A stretch of DNA of 64,000 nucleotides from Nocardia sp. (GTDB lineage: Bacteria > Actinomycetota > Actinomycetes > Mycobacteriales > Mycobacteriaceae), in contig NZ_JAODNK010000216.1 in the NCBI RefSeq assembly GCF_025465275.1, positions 21,584-85,583 of the forward strand, in the 5' to 3' direction. The notes under the pieces are model-generated. The model was not told the DNA's origin. It was given only the letters and a program-made list of their open reading frames with translations, and made no database searches. The stretch's first letter is position 1. The number at the start of each line of letters is the position of its first letter. Both the position numbers and the translations under genes were made by a program. Positions 35,026 to 44,048 of the stretch are shown piece after piece.

Positions 35026-36389
35026 GCGGTGGCCCTTTCGGTATCGGACGCGGTTGCGGCGAGGTAAGCGAGAACCGCGACGGTGCAGCCGATGACATGC
35101 CCGAGCCCGGCGATATCGGGGTGCGCGGCGGCGATCGGACCGGTGTACACGCTCTGGCTCATGAACGGGATCGACGCCACGACGCCCAGCACGGTCGCGG
35201 GCAGTCCCCAGCCGAAACGGCGACGGCGATCGGACAATTCGGCCGGCGTGGCGATGCCGGTCCCGCGGCGCCGGAAGAACGCGGTCACGGTCACCGCCGC
35301 CCACGGCGCGAGCCAGTAGCTGGTGATCAGCAGAAAGTTCTGGAAGGTGGTGACAAAATCGTGCTGCCCGGCCCACCAGGCCAGCACCGATCCGATCAGG
35401 CACACCAGCACCACCGATAACCAGCGAGGTATGCGCAGCCCGGCGGCGAGGGCGGCCATCGAACCCGAATACAGGTCCAGCACCGTCGACGCGAGGGTGG
35501 ACAGCAGCAGCGAGACCAGGACGATGGTGCCGAGGATCGAGGGCAGGAATTGCCGGACCATGGAACTCGGATCAGCGACCTCGGCGACGGTGCCGAGCGC
35601 CGCACCGAGCCCGCCGATCCAGACTCCGGAGACAATGGAACCGCCTGCGGCAGCGGCGAATACGCGTCGACTGCTGGTGCCTGCGGGCAGATACCGGCTG
35701 TAGTCGGAGGCGTACGCCGACCAGCCCAATCCCCGCGCACCGGTGACGGAAACGGTCAATAGGAATGCTCCGACGACGCTCCCCGAGGGATGAGTCGCGC
35801 TGGTCAGGCTGACCTGGCCGACCGCATACGCGGTGACCACGGCGAAAACGCATACCAGCCCCGAAGCGAGCCACTTCTCCATGGCGTGGATCAAGCGATA
35901 GCCGATGAGCGGCACGATCAACTGAGCGATCACCATGATCAGCAGCGACGGCGTGAAGCCGATATCGAACAGATTGCGCAGGATGAAGATCCCCAGCGTG
36001 GTATCGACCACGTACCAGCCGATACCGCCCACCGCCGTGGAGACGACCGCGGGCAGGTTCCCATACCAGCCGAACGGCCCCCGGGTCTGAATCAATTGCG
36101 GCAGTCCGGTGGCCGGGCCGCGCGTGGACAGCACCCCGACCAGCACCGAGCTGATCAGCGTGCCCAGCACGATGGCCAGCACCGCGGGTACCAGATCCAG
36201 CCCGAAGACCGCGGTGGACAACGCGCCCACTGACAGCGTGGCGAACTGGGTATTCGCGCCGAACCACAGCGTGAACAATGACCGCGGGCCGCCGTGCCGC
36301 AGCGCGGGCGGAATCGGTTCGACCCCGAGAACTTCTATGCCGTAGGGATTTTCCCGTGCGGTCGTGACGACCTCATCGGCAGCGGACAT
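35022..36389 (-). CDS. NCS1-family purine/cytosine permease
   Basis: 455 aa, 12 predicted membrane segments. The N-terminus EVLGVEPIPPALRHGGPRSLFTLWFGANTQFATLSVGAL and GWYGNLPAVVSTAVGGIGWYVVDT, with GLGWSAYASDYSRYLP near 218-233, are diagnostic of nucleobase-cation symport 1 (cytosine, purine or allantoin import with H+). First gene of the operon, divergent from PucR across a 242-bp gap. It supplies the substrate for the two downstream deaminating enzymes. Confidence 0.92.
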   Translation of the reverse strand: MSAADEVVTTARENPYGIEVLGVEPIPPALRHGGPRSLFTLWFGANTQFATLSVGALSTAVFGLDLVPAVLAIVLGTLISSVLVGVLSTRGPATGLPQLIQTRGPFGWYGNLPAVVSTAVGGIGWYVVDTTLGIFILRNLFDIGFTPSLLIMVIAQLIVPLIGYRLIHAMEKWLASGLVCVFAVVTAYAVGQVSLTSATHPSGSVVGAFLLTVSVTGARGLGWSAYASDYSRYLPAGTSSRRVFAAAAGGSIVSGVWIGGLGAALGTVAEVADPSSMVRQFLPSILGTIVLVSLLLSTLASTVLDLYSGSMAALAAGLRIPRWLSVVLVCLIGSVLAWWAGQHDFVTTFQNFLLITSYWLAPWAAVTVTAFFRRRGTGIATPAELSDRRRRFGWGLPATVLGVVASIPFMSQSVYTGPIAAAHPDIAGLGHVIGCTVAVLAYLAATASDTERATA

Positions 36390-36631
36390 TGGTGACTCCT
36401 ACGAGCAACGAGCGGCGGATTCCAGCCGGTACGGCGTTTCCGAGGGGGTGAGCGAGATCGGCATTGATCGAGCGACTGCTTTAGTCAAGTCGTCTGCCTG
36501 GGGTTTTCATCAGCACACCGCTGTACGAACTCGTGCTGCCGCGACAGCGCGGGGTTTGTAGAATCCTCCGAACATCGAGTCATCGGTGTGCACGTCGCCG
36601 TAACACTCGATCCCGCCCGGAGGTGAGGAAG

Positions 36632-38167
36632 ATGCCGCCGCTGCTGGTATCGGACCTGCTCGACCATCCCGACCTCGGTCTGGAGCTGCTGAGCCACAGC
36701 CCGCCCGATCGCATCGTGCGTGGCGTCTACACCACCGACCTGCCCGATCCGGTCGGCTATCTCACCGGCGGAGAACTGGTGCTGACCAGCGCCGGTTGGT
36801 ATCGCACCGAATCCGATGCGGAGGTCTTCTGCGCCGCGCTCGCCGGGGCGGGCTCGGCCGCGCTCGTGGTCGGCACCGCGATTGTCGGCCGCGTCCCGCA
36901 GGCGATTCATGATGCGGCCCAACGACATCGCCTCACCCTGTGCACCGTCCGCGACGATGTCTCGTACGCCACCATCACCGCTGCCGTCCATTCGGCGATC
37001 ACCGGCGCACCCGGGAGCGGGCTGCATCGTGAGCTGCTCGCAAGTCTGGCCGCGGGAGAAGGGCCCGAGGGCCTGGTCTCGGCCCTGCGACGCGCGACGC
37101 GGGTCGACTGCGCCCTGCTCTCGGCGACCGGGCTGATCATGGGCGGCGAGCTGCCGGATCCCGAGGCCGGCCGCCTGGACCGTGCGTTCCGGAATGCGTT
37201 GGCGGAGGCGGCATTTCCGAGCGTTCAGGTGGTGGGTCCGGGAACCGCGTCGATTCATCCCGTCCAGTCACCGATCGCACGGCGTCCGCCGGTGGGGTAC
37301 CTGGTGACCGCCGGTGACTATCGCGACCGGGAACCGTGGGTGGTCGATGCGATCACTCAGGTGTGCGCACTGTGGGCGATGAGTGCAGCCGCACGACAGG
37401 AACGCCGGATCGTCGAGGAGCGGTTCCTGCGTGAGTCGCTGAACTTCCTGGGCACCGGTGACGAAGGGGCAGCCGAGGCGCGGCTACGCAGTCTGGGTCT
37501 CGACCCGGACCGCCCGATCGCCGCGGTGCTGGCCAGTTCCGGCGAGACCCGGTACGGCGCCGATCTCGCCGCGGTCCTGCTCGGCGATGTCGTGCGCACC
37601 TGGCCGGGATCGACGGAGCCGATCGCCACCGACGCCGGGTACCTCGTCCTGACTCCGGTCGAACCCGGTACGCCGGGAACACAATTGATCGATGTGGTGC
37701 GCCAGGCCGCCGAGCGGCTGCGCCCACTCGTCGGCAGTGGCCGAGTGGTGGCGGGGATCGGGCACAGTGCGATCGGCATTGCGGCGCTGCGTCGTTCGCT
37801 GCACGAGGCCCGCCACGCCCACCGCACGGCAATGCTGTCCAAGGAGTGGTTCTCCGCCGCGACCAGCGCCGAATTGTCCTCACACCTGCTACTGCTCGCC
37901 TCGGTCCCCGACGATGTGCGAATCCTGTTCCGGCAGCGCCTGATCGGACCCCTCGAAGACTACGACCGCGAGCGCGGCGCCGATCTGGTGGCCACCCTCA
38001 CCGCATTCCTGGACGCCTCCGGATCTTGGAGCCGCTGTGCCGCCCACCTGCACGTCCACGTCAACACCCTGCGCTACCGCATAGGCCGCATAGAACAACT
38101 GACCGGCCACAGCCTCGCCGGGCTCAATGACCGCGTCGACTTCCACCTCGCACTGTCCATCGGCTGA
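36632..38167 (+). CDS. PucR-family transcriptional regulator
   Basis: 511 aa from the ATG at 36632 (GGAGGTGAGGAAG upstream). The N-terminal PucR domain (PLLVSDLLDHPDLGLELLSH to about 130), a central GGDEF-like/GAF-type region and the C-terminal HTH_30 (LHVHVNTLRYRIGRIEQLTG near 482-501) follow the family layout. PucR regulates purine catabolism in Bacillus; the divergent permease-amidohydrolase-deaminase operon fits that role. Confidence 0.92.
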   Translation: MPPLLVSDLLDHPDLGLELLSHSPPDRIVRGVYTTDLPDPVGYLTGGELVLTSAGWYRTESDAEVFCAALAGAGSAALVVGTAIVGRVPQAIHDAAQRHRLTLCTVRDDVSYATITAAVHSAITGAPGSGLHRELLASLAAGEGPEGLVSALRRATRVDCALLSATGLIMGGELPDPEAGRLDRAFRNALAEAAFPSVQVVGPGTASIHPVQSPIARRPPVGYLVTAGDYRDREPWVVDAITQVCALWAMSAAARQERRIVEERFLRESLNFLGTGDEGAAEARLRSLGLDPDRPIAAVLASSGETRYGADLAAVLLGDVVRTWPGSTEPIATDAGYLVLTPVEPGTPGTQLIDVVRQAAERLRPLVGSGRVVAGIGHSAIGIAALRRSLHEARHAHRTAMLSKEWFSAATSAELSSHLLLLASVPDDVRILFRQRLIGPLEDYDRERGADLVATLTAFLDASGSWSRCAAHLHVHVNTLRYRIGRIEQLTGHSLAGLNDRVDFHLALSIG

Positions 38168-38204
38168 GGCGCAGTCCGGGTAGGTGCCGGACAGTTCGGG
38201 GTGC

Positions 38205-38567
38205 CTACCGGCTCAGCAGTACTGCGGCGAGGGCGATGGCACCGGGTAGCGCCTGGACGAGCAGGATGCGTCGGCTGGCTGTTGCCCCGCCGTAGAGGCC
38301 CGCGACGACAACGCAGGCGGTGAAGAAGATTTGGGCGTCGTGGCCTACCGGGTCCGAGGCGATCAGGCCCCAGATGAGGCCGGCGGCGAGGAAACCGTTG
38401 TAGAGGCCCTGGTTCGCTGCGAGAACCTTTGTCTGCTCGGCGAATTCGGCGGTGCTGCCGAATGAGGCGCGGACGCGGGGGGTGGTCCAGAGGAACATTT
38501 CCATGACCATGATGTAGATGTGCAGTGCGGCCAATAGGCCGACGAGAATTTCAGCGACTACCCGCAT
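38205..38567 (-). CDS. DUF1304-family membrane protein
   Basis: 120 aa with four hydrophobic segments (about residues 4-24, 50-70, 77-96 and 100-118) and the DUF1304 features HIYIMVMEMFLWTTPRVRASF and ANQGLYNGFLAAGLIWG. The family has no assigned function. Start at ATG 38567; an upstream ATG at 38741 is in frame but antisense-like. Placed between PucR and a broken oxidoreductase gene. Confidence 0.88.
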   Translation of the reverse strand: MRVVAEILVGLLAALHIYIMVMEMFLWTTPRVRASFGSTAEFAEQTKVLAANQGLYNGFLAAGLIWGLIASDPVGHDAQIFFTACVVVAGLYGGATASRRILLVQALPGAIALAAVLLSR

Positions 38568-38644
38568 GATCAACCTTTCGCCGTGCTCCAGTCGGCTATC
38601 GACGATGTCAGATCCTAATTGATTGTGGTGGTGCATTTTTCGAT

Positions 38645-38868
38645 TCAGGGAGCGGGTGTGGTGAGCTTGCTGAGGATCTCGGGATGGTCGGTAAGATACC
38701 GGTCGAACGTGATCGGCAGGTGGCCGGTGTGCTTGCCGCATCGGGAACCGGCAGCTCCTTGCCGGGACTGCGGGCGATCAATCGCAGATCCGCGCCTGTG
38801 GCGGAGAGTCGCTGTGCCACCAGCGATCCGAGCTTTCCGGTGACCCCGGTGACTCCGATGGTCGTCAT
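38645..38868 (-). pseudogene. Internally deleted NmrA-like oxidoreductase gene
   Basis: The 5' part encodes MTTIGVTGVTGKLGSLVAQR and an LRLIARSPGKELPVPDA segment, the dinucleotide-binding start of an NAD(P)H quinone oxidoreductase. About 45 codons in, the reading changes frame and the remaining bases encode TGHLPITFDRYLTDHPEIL before a TGA at 38645-38647, the typical end of the same family. Some 200 codons are missing. Its ATG overlaps the stop of the M20 gene upstream (38865-38868), showing the old operon order. Confidence 0.7.
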
Positions 38869-40139
38869 GATCGAACCTCTCCGAGCCAGGTGAGAGCGGC
38901 TGTTGTCATGGCCGTGACGCCGATCGTGATCGCCGGATCCACGACGGGAGCGTAGCCCGCCGTATGCGGACCCGGAACAGTCTTCAGATCGAGCTTCCCG
39001 CCGATGAGGTCGTGCAGGATCTGCACCGGATCCGAGCCGCCGAACACCGACGGATCGAGTACGCCGAACATCCAGTAGCACAGGGGAACTCCGGCCGCGG
39101 TCGCGAAGTTTCCGGCATCCTCACTACCGGTGATCCGGCCCGGATCGAACACCTTGTCATTGCCGAATACCGCTCCGAACGCACCCAGCGTCCGCGCCAT
39201 CGCATCGGCATCATTGACCATGACCGGGAAGGCATCGATGACCGAGGTGTCCGGCGCCCACTGCGCACCGGCCGCCGCCGCCTCGGCCCGCACGATCCGG
39301 TCCACGGCCGCGAGCACCCGTGCGCGCACCTCGGGCGTGAACGTACGGATATTGAGTTGCAGCTCAGCGTCATCGGGAATGATGTTGTCCTTGGTCCCGG
39401 CCTGGACGGCCCCGACCGTGACCACCGCGGCTTCATCCGCCGCGATCTCGCGGGACACGATGGTCTGCAAGCGCATGATCGTGGCCGCCGCCATCACCAC
39501 CGGATCGACCGTGGCCTCGGGCCGGGAGCCGTGCCCGCCGTGCCCGTGCATCACGATGCGCAGCGCGTCGGTGGCCGCCGCCGCAATACCGCTGTGCCCG
39601 CCGACCAGACCCACCGGAACCGGGGCGGTGTGCTGTGCGAGCACGATATCGGGGGTGCCGAAGCGGTTGAAGATGCCGTCGTCGATCATGTCCTGTGCGC
39701 CGCGGCCGGTCTCCTCGGCCGGCTGGAATACCGCCAGCAGCGTTCCCGACCAGGACGCCCGGGCGTCGCCGAGCAGTTTCAGCGCACCCAGCAGGCAGGT
39801 GGCGTGCATATCGTGCCCGCAGGCGTGCATGACCCCGTCGATGCGCGAGGTGTACGGCAGTCCGGTCGCCTCCTGGATGGGCAGGGCGTCGAAGTCCGCC
39901 CGCACCAATACCGTCGGGCCCGGGCCGTTCGCCAGCACCGCCACCACACCGGTGCCGCCGACCTCGGTGGTCACCTGATATCCGAGTGCCGTTGCCTGCC
40001 GCGCCACCTGATCCGCCGTACGGAACTCGACCCCGGACAATTCGGGATGCGCATGCAGATCGCGATAGAAATCGGCCAGATCGCCCCGGATCGCGTCCAG
40101 CCCCGCCAGTGCGGAGGTAATGGTCTGAATGGACGTCAA
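38865..40139 (-). CDS. M20D-family amidohydrolase
   Basis: 424 aa. DLHAHPELSGVEFRTA near 27-42, MHACGHDMHATCLLGALKLL near 104-123 and FQPAEETGRGAQDMIDDG near 136-153 are the metal-site motifs of the hippuricase/IAA-amino-acid hydrolase group. HTAPVPVGLVGGHSG and HGGHGSRPEATVDPVVMA continue the M20D pattern. Cytosolic. The sequence differs clearly from the M20 enzyme at 27237, so it is not a recent duplicate. Confidence 0.92.
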   Translation of the reverse strand: MTSIQTITSALAGLDAIRGDLADFYRDLHAHPELSGVEFRTADQVARQATALGYQVTTEVGGTGVVAVLANGPGPTVLVRADFDALPIQEATGLPYTSRIDGVMHACGHDMHATCLLGALKLLGDARASWSGTLLAVFQPAEETGRGAQDMIDDGIFNRFGTPDIVLAQHTAPVPVGLVGGHSGIAAAATDALRIVMHGHGGHGSRPEATVDPVVMAAATIMRLQTIVSREIAADEAAVVTVGAVQAGTKDNIIPDDAELQLNIRTFTPEVRARVLAAVDRIVRAEAAAAGAQWAPDTSVIDAFPVMVNDADAMARTLGAFGAVFGNDKVFDPGRITGSEDAGNFATAAGVPLCYWMFGVLDPSVFGGSDPVQILHDLIGGKLDLKTVPGPHTAGYAPVVDPAITIGVTAMTTAALTWLGEVRS

Positions 40140-40318
40140 ATTCGCTCCTAGCAGTCGTTTCCGTCAGTTCGGTGCGAAGGTTCACGCCTGTATATCACCG
40201 GGCGGTTCGGACGGATGCAGGGCGCTCCGCCTCGCGATCATCCTGAAACCCTCGTCTACGGTCGACAGGCCGGGGCGTGTGTCACCGGCTTCGATTACCG
40301 ATCATGTGAGGACTTCTG

Positions 40319-40960
40319 ATGCCGCGGGAGTTGGCCGACCTGTCGTTCGCACGCCACCTGGTGGAGCACGACGAGATAGCGATGGAGGGGGAGTACGACT
40401 GCGCTCTCTTCGACGGGCTGCAACTGGATGAGGTGCAGGCCCACGGTGCGCAATTCACCGAATGCGCGATTACGGCCGGCACGGTGTCCGGAGGCACGAT
40501 GCGGCACGCCCGCTTCAATGATGTGTGGATACACGGCACCCAGTGGATCCGCACCGATCTGTCCGATAGTTCCTGGCTGGATACCGAATTGGTGATGAAT
40601 GCCTTCTCGGGTGTCGAGGCGTTCGGGGCGCGGCTGCGCCGGGTCCGGTTCTACAACTGCAAATTCGATTCGGTGAACCTGCGTGGCGCGCATCTCAACG
40701 ATGTGTCCTTCGTGGATTGCGTACTGCGCCATATCGATATCAGCGAGGCGAAGTTGACCGCCGTCAGCTTCCCGGGCTCGGAGGTGCAGGCGCTGTCCAT
40801 GCGCAAAGCCGAGCTGAAGAAGGTGGATCTGCGCAGCGCGCGCTACCTCAATGTCTCCGACGGCGTCGAAGCTTTGGCAGGCGCGACCATCACTTCGACG
40901 CAATTGCTCGATCTTGCTCCCACCTTCGCCGCTGCGATCGGCATCCTGGTCAAGGACTAG
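40319..40960 (+). CDS. Pentapeptide-repeat protein
   Basis: 213 aa with a run of A(N/D)(L/F)XX-type units from about residue 20 to 185 (for example CALFDGLQLDEVQAHGAQFT and FDSVNLRGAHLNDVSFVDCV), which fold as a right-handed beta helix. Some such proteins (Qnr, MfpA) mimic DNA and protect gyrase; that role is not shown here and the repeats are looser than in Qnr. It stands alone with no gyrase or resistance gene near. Confidence 0.85.
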   Translation: MPRELADLSFARHLVEHDEIAMEGEYDCALFDGLQLDEVQAHGAQFTECAITAGTVSGGTMRHARFNDVWIHGTQWIRTDLSDSSWLDTELVMNAFSGVEAFGARLRRVRFYNCKFDSVNLRGAHLNDVSFVDCVLRHIDISEAKLTAVSFPGSEVQALSMRKAELKKVDLRSARYLNVSDGVEALAGATITSTQLLDLAPTFAAAIGILVKD

Positions 40961-41133
40961 GGCCACGCCTGAGGCACGGGTTCGATAACGGCTGGGAAGC
41001 TCAGTCGAAACACTGCTGAAATGAACTGGCCCGCAGGCTGACTCGTTGTTCGGATAAGGCAAGGCAGGCCGCTCGCAGCGCTCCTCGCCGAACATCATCC
41101 CCGTGCCCACTGGGCGAACAACAAGGAAAAAAC

Positions 41134-41484
41134 ATGCCTGCACACAGGTTGCTCAACCATGCCCGCACAACCGCAGCTGCTTTCGCGCTTGCCGGCGCTT
41201 TCGTGATCCTTCCGGCCACGCTGGCGCCGGCCCTGGCGAATGCCTCGTCCAATACCTCCGGGAACGGCGCCCCGAGCAATGGCTTCACCTTCGGCAACGG
41301 CCCCGCGCGCAACGGCTATACCTTCGGCAACGGCCCCTTGAGCAACGGCTTCTCGAGTGTTGGGCCCTCGGGCGCCGGAAACATTGAACCGCTCGGTCCG
41401 AACGTGCCCGACAATCAGCCGAACTACAGCAGCCACTGCGATCTGCATCCGGCACCGCACACGGCCTATGCCGTTCGCTGCTGA
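41134..41484 (+). CDS. Small secreted peptide with GNGP repeats
   Basis: 116 aa. Residues 1-36 are a signal peptide ending in APALANA. The mature part has two near-identical 11-residue units (NGFTFGNGPAR and NGYTFGNGPLS) followed by a degenerate third unit (NGFSSVGPSGA), then a tail with two Cys (in SHCDLHPAP and the last residue). The repeat is protein-level, in frame, and shows in the DNA as 33-bp units. No known family; the sequence suggests a cell-surface or secreted disulfide-bonded peptide. Confidence 0.65.
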   Translation: MPAHRLLNHARTTAAAFALAGAFVILPATLAPALANASSNTSGNGAPSNGFTFGNGPARNGYTFGNGPLSNGFSSVGPSGAGNIEPLGPNVPDNQPNYSSHCDLHPAPHTAYAVRC

Positions 41485-41487
41485 GAA

Positions 41488-42504
41488 TCAAGCCTTCCCG
41501 CTGGTATCCCGGCCCGCGTCGAGCGAGGAGTTCAACGCCATCAGGCGTTTGATGTCGTCGCCGTGGTCACGCAGAAACTCTTGCCGGGCCGGGCCGCGCC
41601 GGAACATGATGAATGCCCGGCCCGACTCCAATTGCCATGTGTACCAGAACAAGTAGGGGATGGTGAGCACGAAGTTCACCACACCCCACACCCGCCACAC
41701 GTCATTGTTGAACCAGCCGTCGGACGGCATGACCTTCGGGAAGATGTTGTAGATGGCGATCGTCAGCATCAGCACCGGCAGCGTGTAGATGCGCGCCATG
41801 ATGTAGAGCTCCGGCCGCCCCTTGACCAGCGGATAGATCTCGGCCACCGCCAGAATGCAGATACTGGCCGCGAAATGCTCCTCCTGCGGCGGATAACCGC
41901 CGAAGGTGAAGCAGAGATTCCAGGTGGTGTACAAGAAGTTCCATGCCATCGTGGTGAAGGCGACCAGCTCCGCATTACGGCCTGGCAGCACCGCCCAGAA
42001 GCGCGGGCTGTAGGGAATGGTGAGACACAGTCCCACCCCCACCGCCGCATTCCAGAGATTGTCGAGCTGGAAGTCCCGGAGTGTGGCCTCGGCAATGTTC
42101 AAGAACAGAATCGCGTAGGGGAACCACAGGAATCGCGGATTGCGCAGTAGTTCCCACACGCGACCCTCCCGCTGCTCGGCCACCGCGATACGCATCGCTC
42201 CGACCACGGTCAGCGGAATGAGCACCGAAAGGATCTTCGCCCACGAGAACCAGTTGATCAGCCCGATATCGCGGCCCGGTCCCCAGATCCAGAGCGGAAA
42301 AGTCAGCAGCGACAAACCCCACAGCCACATGGAGGCGCGGGTGTGCGTCCGCATGTATTCGACTATCAGCCACAGGATTGCGCAGAAGATCAGCATCGAC
42401 AACGCGGTAACCCAGGTGAAAGCAGCAGGATTTCCCGTCACTGCTTCCGACGCCGCACTGATCACGTCGAACACCGCCTTCCGACCTCGTCCGGACCGAT
42501 CCAT
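41488..42504 (-). CDS. DUF5692-family membrane protein
   Basis: 338 aa with about nine hydrophobic segments; the motifs AMWLWGLSLLTFPLWIWGPGRDIG-like at about 58-82, FTTMAWNFLYTTWNLCFTFG near 183-202 and WRVWGVVNFVLTIPYLFWYTW near 277-297 match DUF5692 members. The role is unknown. The first 15 residues are basic. It ends 4 bp from the secreted-peptide stop, convergently. Confidence 0.82.
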   Translation of the reverse strand: MDRSGRGRKAVFDVISAASEAVTGNPAAFTWVTALSMLIFCAILWLIVEYMRTHTRASMWLWGLSLLTFPLWIWGPGRDIGLINWFSWAKILSVLIPLTVVGAMRIAVAEQREGRVWELLRNPRFLWFPYAILFLNIAEATLRDFQLDNLWNAAVGVGLCLTIPYSPRFWAVLPGRNAELVAFTTMAWNFLYTTWNLCFTFGGYPPQEEHFAASICILAVAEIYPLVKGRPELYIMARIYTLPVLMLTIAIYNIFPKVMPSDGWFNNDVWRVWGVVNFVLTIPYLFWYTWQLESGRAFIMFRRGPARQEFLRDHGDDIKRLMALNSSLDAGRDTSGKA

Positions 42505-42563
42505 TTGTCATCTTGGATGACTCGGACCCGGATCGGTCCGGGACGCGCCGCTGCGGTGGGCTC

Positions 42564-43334
42564 CTATACGCCGTATCCGCCGTCGATATCCAATTTCTGG
42601 CCGCTGATGAAATCGGCGCGATCGGAGGCGAGGAAACATACCGCTTCGGCAATGTCCTCGGCATCGCCGAAGCGGCGGAGCGGAATATTGGCCCGGGTGA
42701 TATCGAGTGCGTTCTGATCGAGGTCGCCGGATTTGATGAGCCGATCGGCCATGCCGGCGGTGGTCATACCCGGGCCGACACAATTGGCGCGAATTCCGAA
42801 GCGGCCCTCTTCGGCCGCGATACCGCGGATCAATGCCTCGACCGCCGCCTTGGGGGCGCTCGAGAGTCCGTCCCGAATCGGGAAGCGGGTGGTGGCCGCG
42901 GTGGTGATGGCGACGATATTGCCCCCGCAGGCCCGCAGATGGGGGAGGGCGGCGTGTGCGGCATTGAAGAAGCCCACCGCATCGTCGATCATCTGAGACT
43001 TGAAGTCCTCCGGCGCAATTCGGCTCAAATGCCGCATCGGAATATGCGGTCCGGCGGCATAGACGAGCGTGTGGATGCCACCGGAATCGGCGGCCGCCTG
43101 CGCGATGACCTCGGCGGCCTGCGCCGCATCGGTGAGGTCGAGCTGCCAGGCCGCGGCGGTCCGGCCTGCGGCCTTGGCCAGATCCAGCAGCGGATCGAGT
43201 TTGCCAGCCGATCGGAAGTAGGTCAGCGCGACATTGCTGCCGCGTTCGATGAGCATGCGCGCCGTAACCAGTCCCAAGCCGCCACTGGCGCCGAGCACCA
43301 GTGCGGCTCCGGTGCGATGACCGAAGTCGTCCAT
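42564..43334 (-). CDS. SDR-family oxidoreductase lacking the catalytic tyrosine
   Basis: 256 aa with the FabG-like frame: GASGGLGLVTARML near 15-28 for NAD(P) binding, VYAAGP near 91, and IRANCVGPGMTTAGM after residue 176. The YxxxK motif reads SSAPK (Ser158 to Lys162), so the proton-donor Tyr is Ser, and the usual catalytic Ser 13 residues earlier is Thr145. Reduction or dehydrogenation by the normal mechanism is doubtful. A palindromic operator candidate lies about 90 bp upstream. Confidence 0.85.
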   Translation of the reverse strand: MDDFGHRTGAALVLGASGGLGLVTARMLIERGSNVALTYFRSAGKLDPLLDLAKAAGRTAAAWQLDLTDAAQAAEVIAQAAADSGGIHTLVYAAGPHIPMRHLSRIAPEDFKSQMIDDAVGFFNAAHAALPHLRACGGNIVAITTAATTRFPIRDGLSSAPKAAVEALIRGIAAEEGRFGIRANCVGPGMTTAGMADRLIKSGDLDQNALDITRANIPLRRFGDAEDIAEAVCFLASDRADFISGQKLDIDGGYGV

Positions 43335-43423
43335 CTACTTCCTTCGGTGCGGGCCGCGCCCGGTGGCGCGACGAGTATGGACAAGTGGATCGAACCTCAT
43401 TGGTAGTCCACTCCATCGAAACA

Positions 43424-43437
43424 AGCAAGTGCTTGGT
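43424..43437. promoter_or_regulatory. Operator candidate matching the KstR2-type consensus
   Basis: AGCAAGTGCTTGGT fits the 14-bp AnCAAGnnCTTGnT consensus described for KstR2 of mycobacteria. It lies in the gap upstream of the SDR gene. A larger near-palindrome, CAAGCAAGTGCTTG (43422-43435), contains it. No TetR gene is adjacent, so the regulator would act in trans. Confidence 0.5.
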
Positions 43438-43451
43438 CGGTTAACGGCCGC

Positions 43452-44039
43452 TCAGGCGCCGGTCTTCGGGCGGGCTCGCAGGTGCGCGCGCTCACCCTGT
43501 TTGCCGAAGAGACTGAGGAATTCGACCGATTCGCCCTTGTCCGCCGGGCCGAACCAGTGCGGCTCCCGGGTGTCGAATTCGGCTGCCTCGCCCGGACTCA
43601 TCACAAAATCGTGCTCGCCCAGCACAACTCGCAGCCGGCCATTGAGGACGTAGAGCCACTCGTAGCCCTCGTGCGTCCTCGGATCCGGTTCGTTGCGGCT
43701 GTTCGCCGGAATCACCAGCTTGAAGGCCTGGATGCCTCCGGCCCGGCGGGTGAGCGGGACCATGGTCATACCGCCCCGGCTGACCGGGCGCAGATGAATC
43801 CGCGGATCGCCGGTGGGCGGCGCACCGACGAGCTCATCGAGTGTGACGCCGTGCGCCTTGGCGAGCGGCAACAGCAATTCCAGCGTCGGCCGTCGCACGC
43901 CCGATTCCAGCCGCGACAGTGTGCTGACGGAGATGCCGGTCGTCTTCGACAGCTCGGCCAGCGTGGTTTCGCGTTGTCGTCGCAGGTCACGCAGCCGTGG
44001 CCCCACAGCGTCGAGAGCTTGGTCGAGTTCGTCGTCCAT
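43452..44039 (-). CDS. XRE-cupin transcriptional regulator
   Basis: 195 aa from ATG at 44039. Residues about 10-70 form the XRE HTH (LRDLRRQRETTLAELSKTTG, SVSTLSRLESGVRRPTLELL); about 100-180 is a cupin barrel (THEGYEWLYVLNGRLRVVLG, then MSPGEAAEFDTREPHWFGP). Divergent from the FAD oxidoreductase gene at 44122; their 82-bp gap holds three alternating half sites (operator feature). An upstream ATG at 44096 would add 19 residues and lie across that operator. Confidence 0.9.
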   Translation of the reverse strand: MDDELDQALDAVGPRLRDLRRQRETTLAELSKTTGISVSTLSRLESGVRRPTLELLLPLAKAHGVTLDELVGAPPTGDPRIHLRPVSRGGMTMVPLTRRAGGIQAFKLVIPANSRNEPDPRTHEGYEWLYVLNGRLRVVLGEHDFVMSPGEAAEFDTREPHWFGPADKGESVEFLSLFGKQGERAHLRARPKTGA

Positions 44040-44048
44040 GCTTCGAGA

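Noticed and set aside
41270..41350. Short tandem repeats, possible CRISPR array
   Set aside because: The units are contiguous, in frame and encode GNGP repeats; there are no unique spacers.
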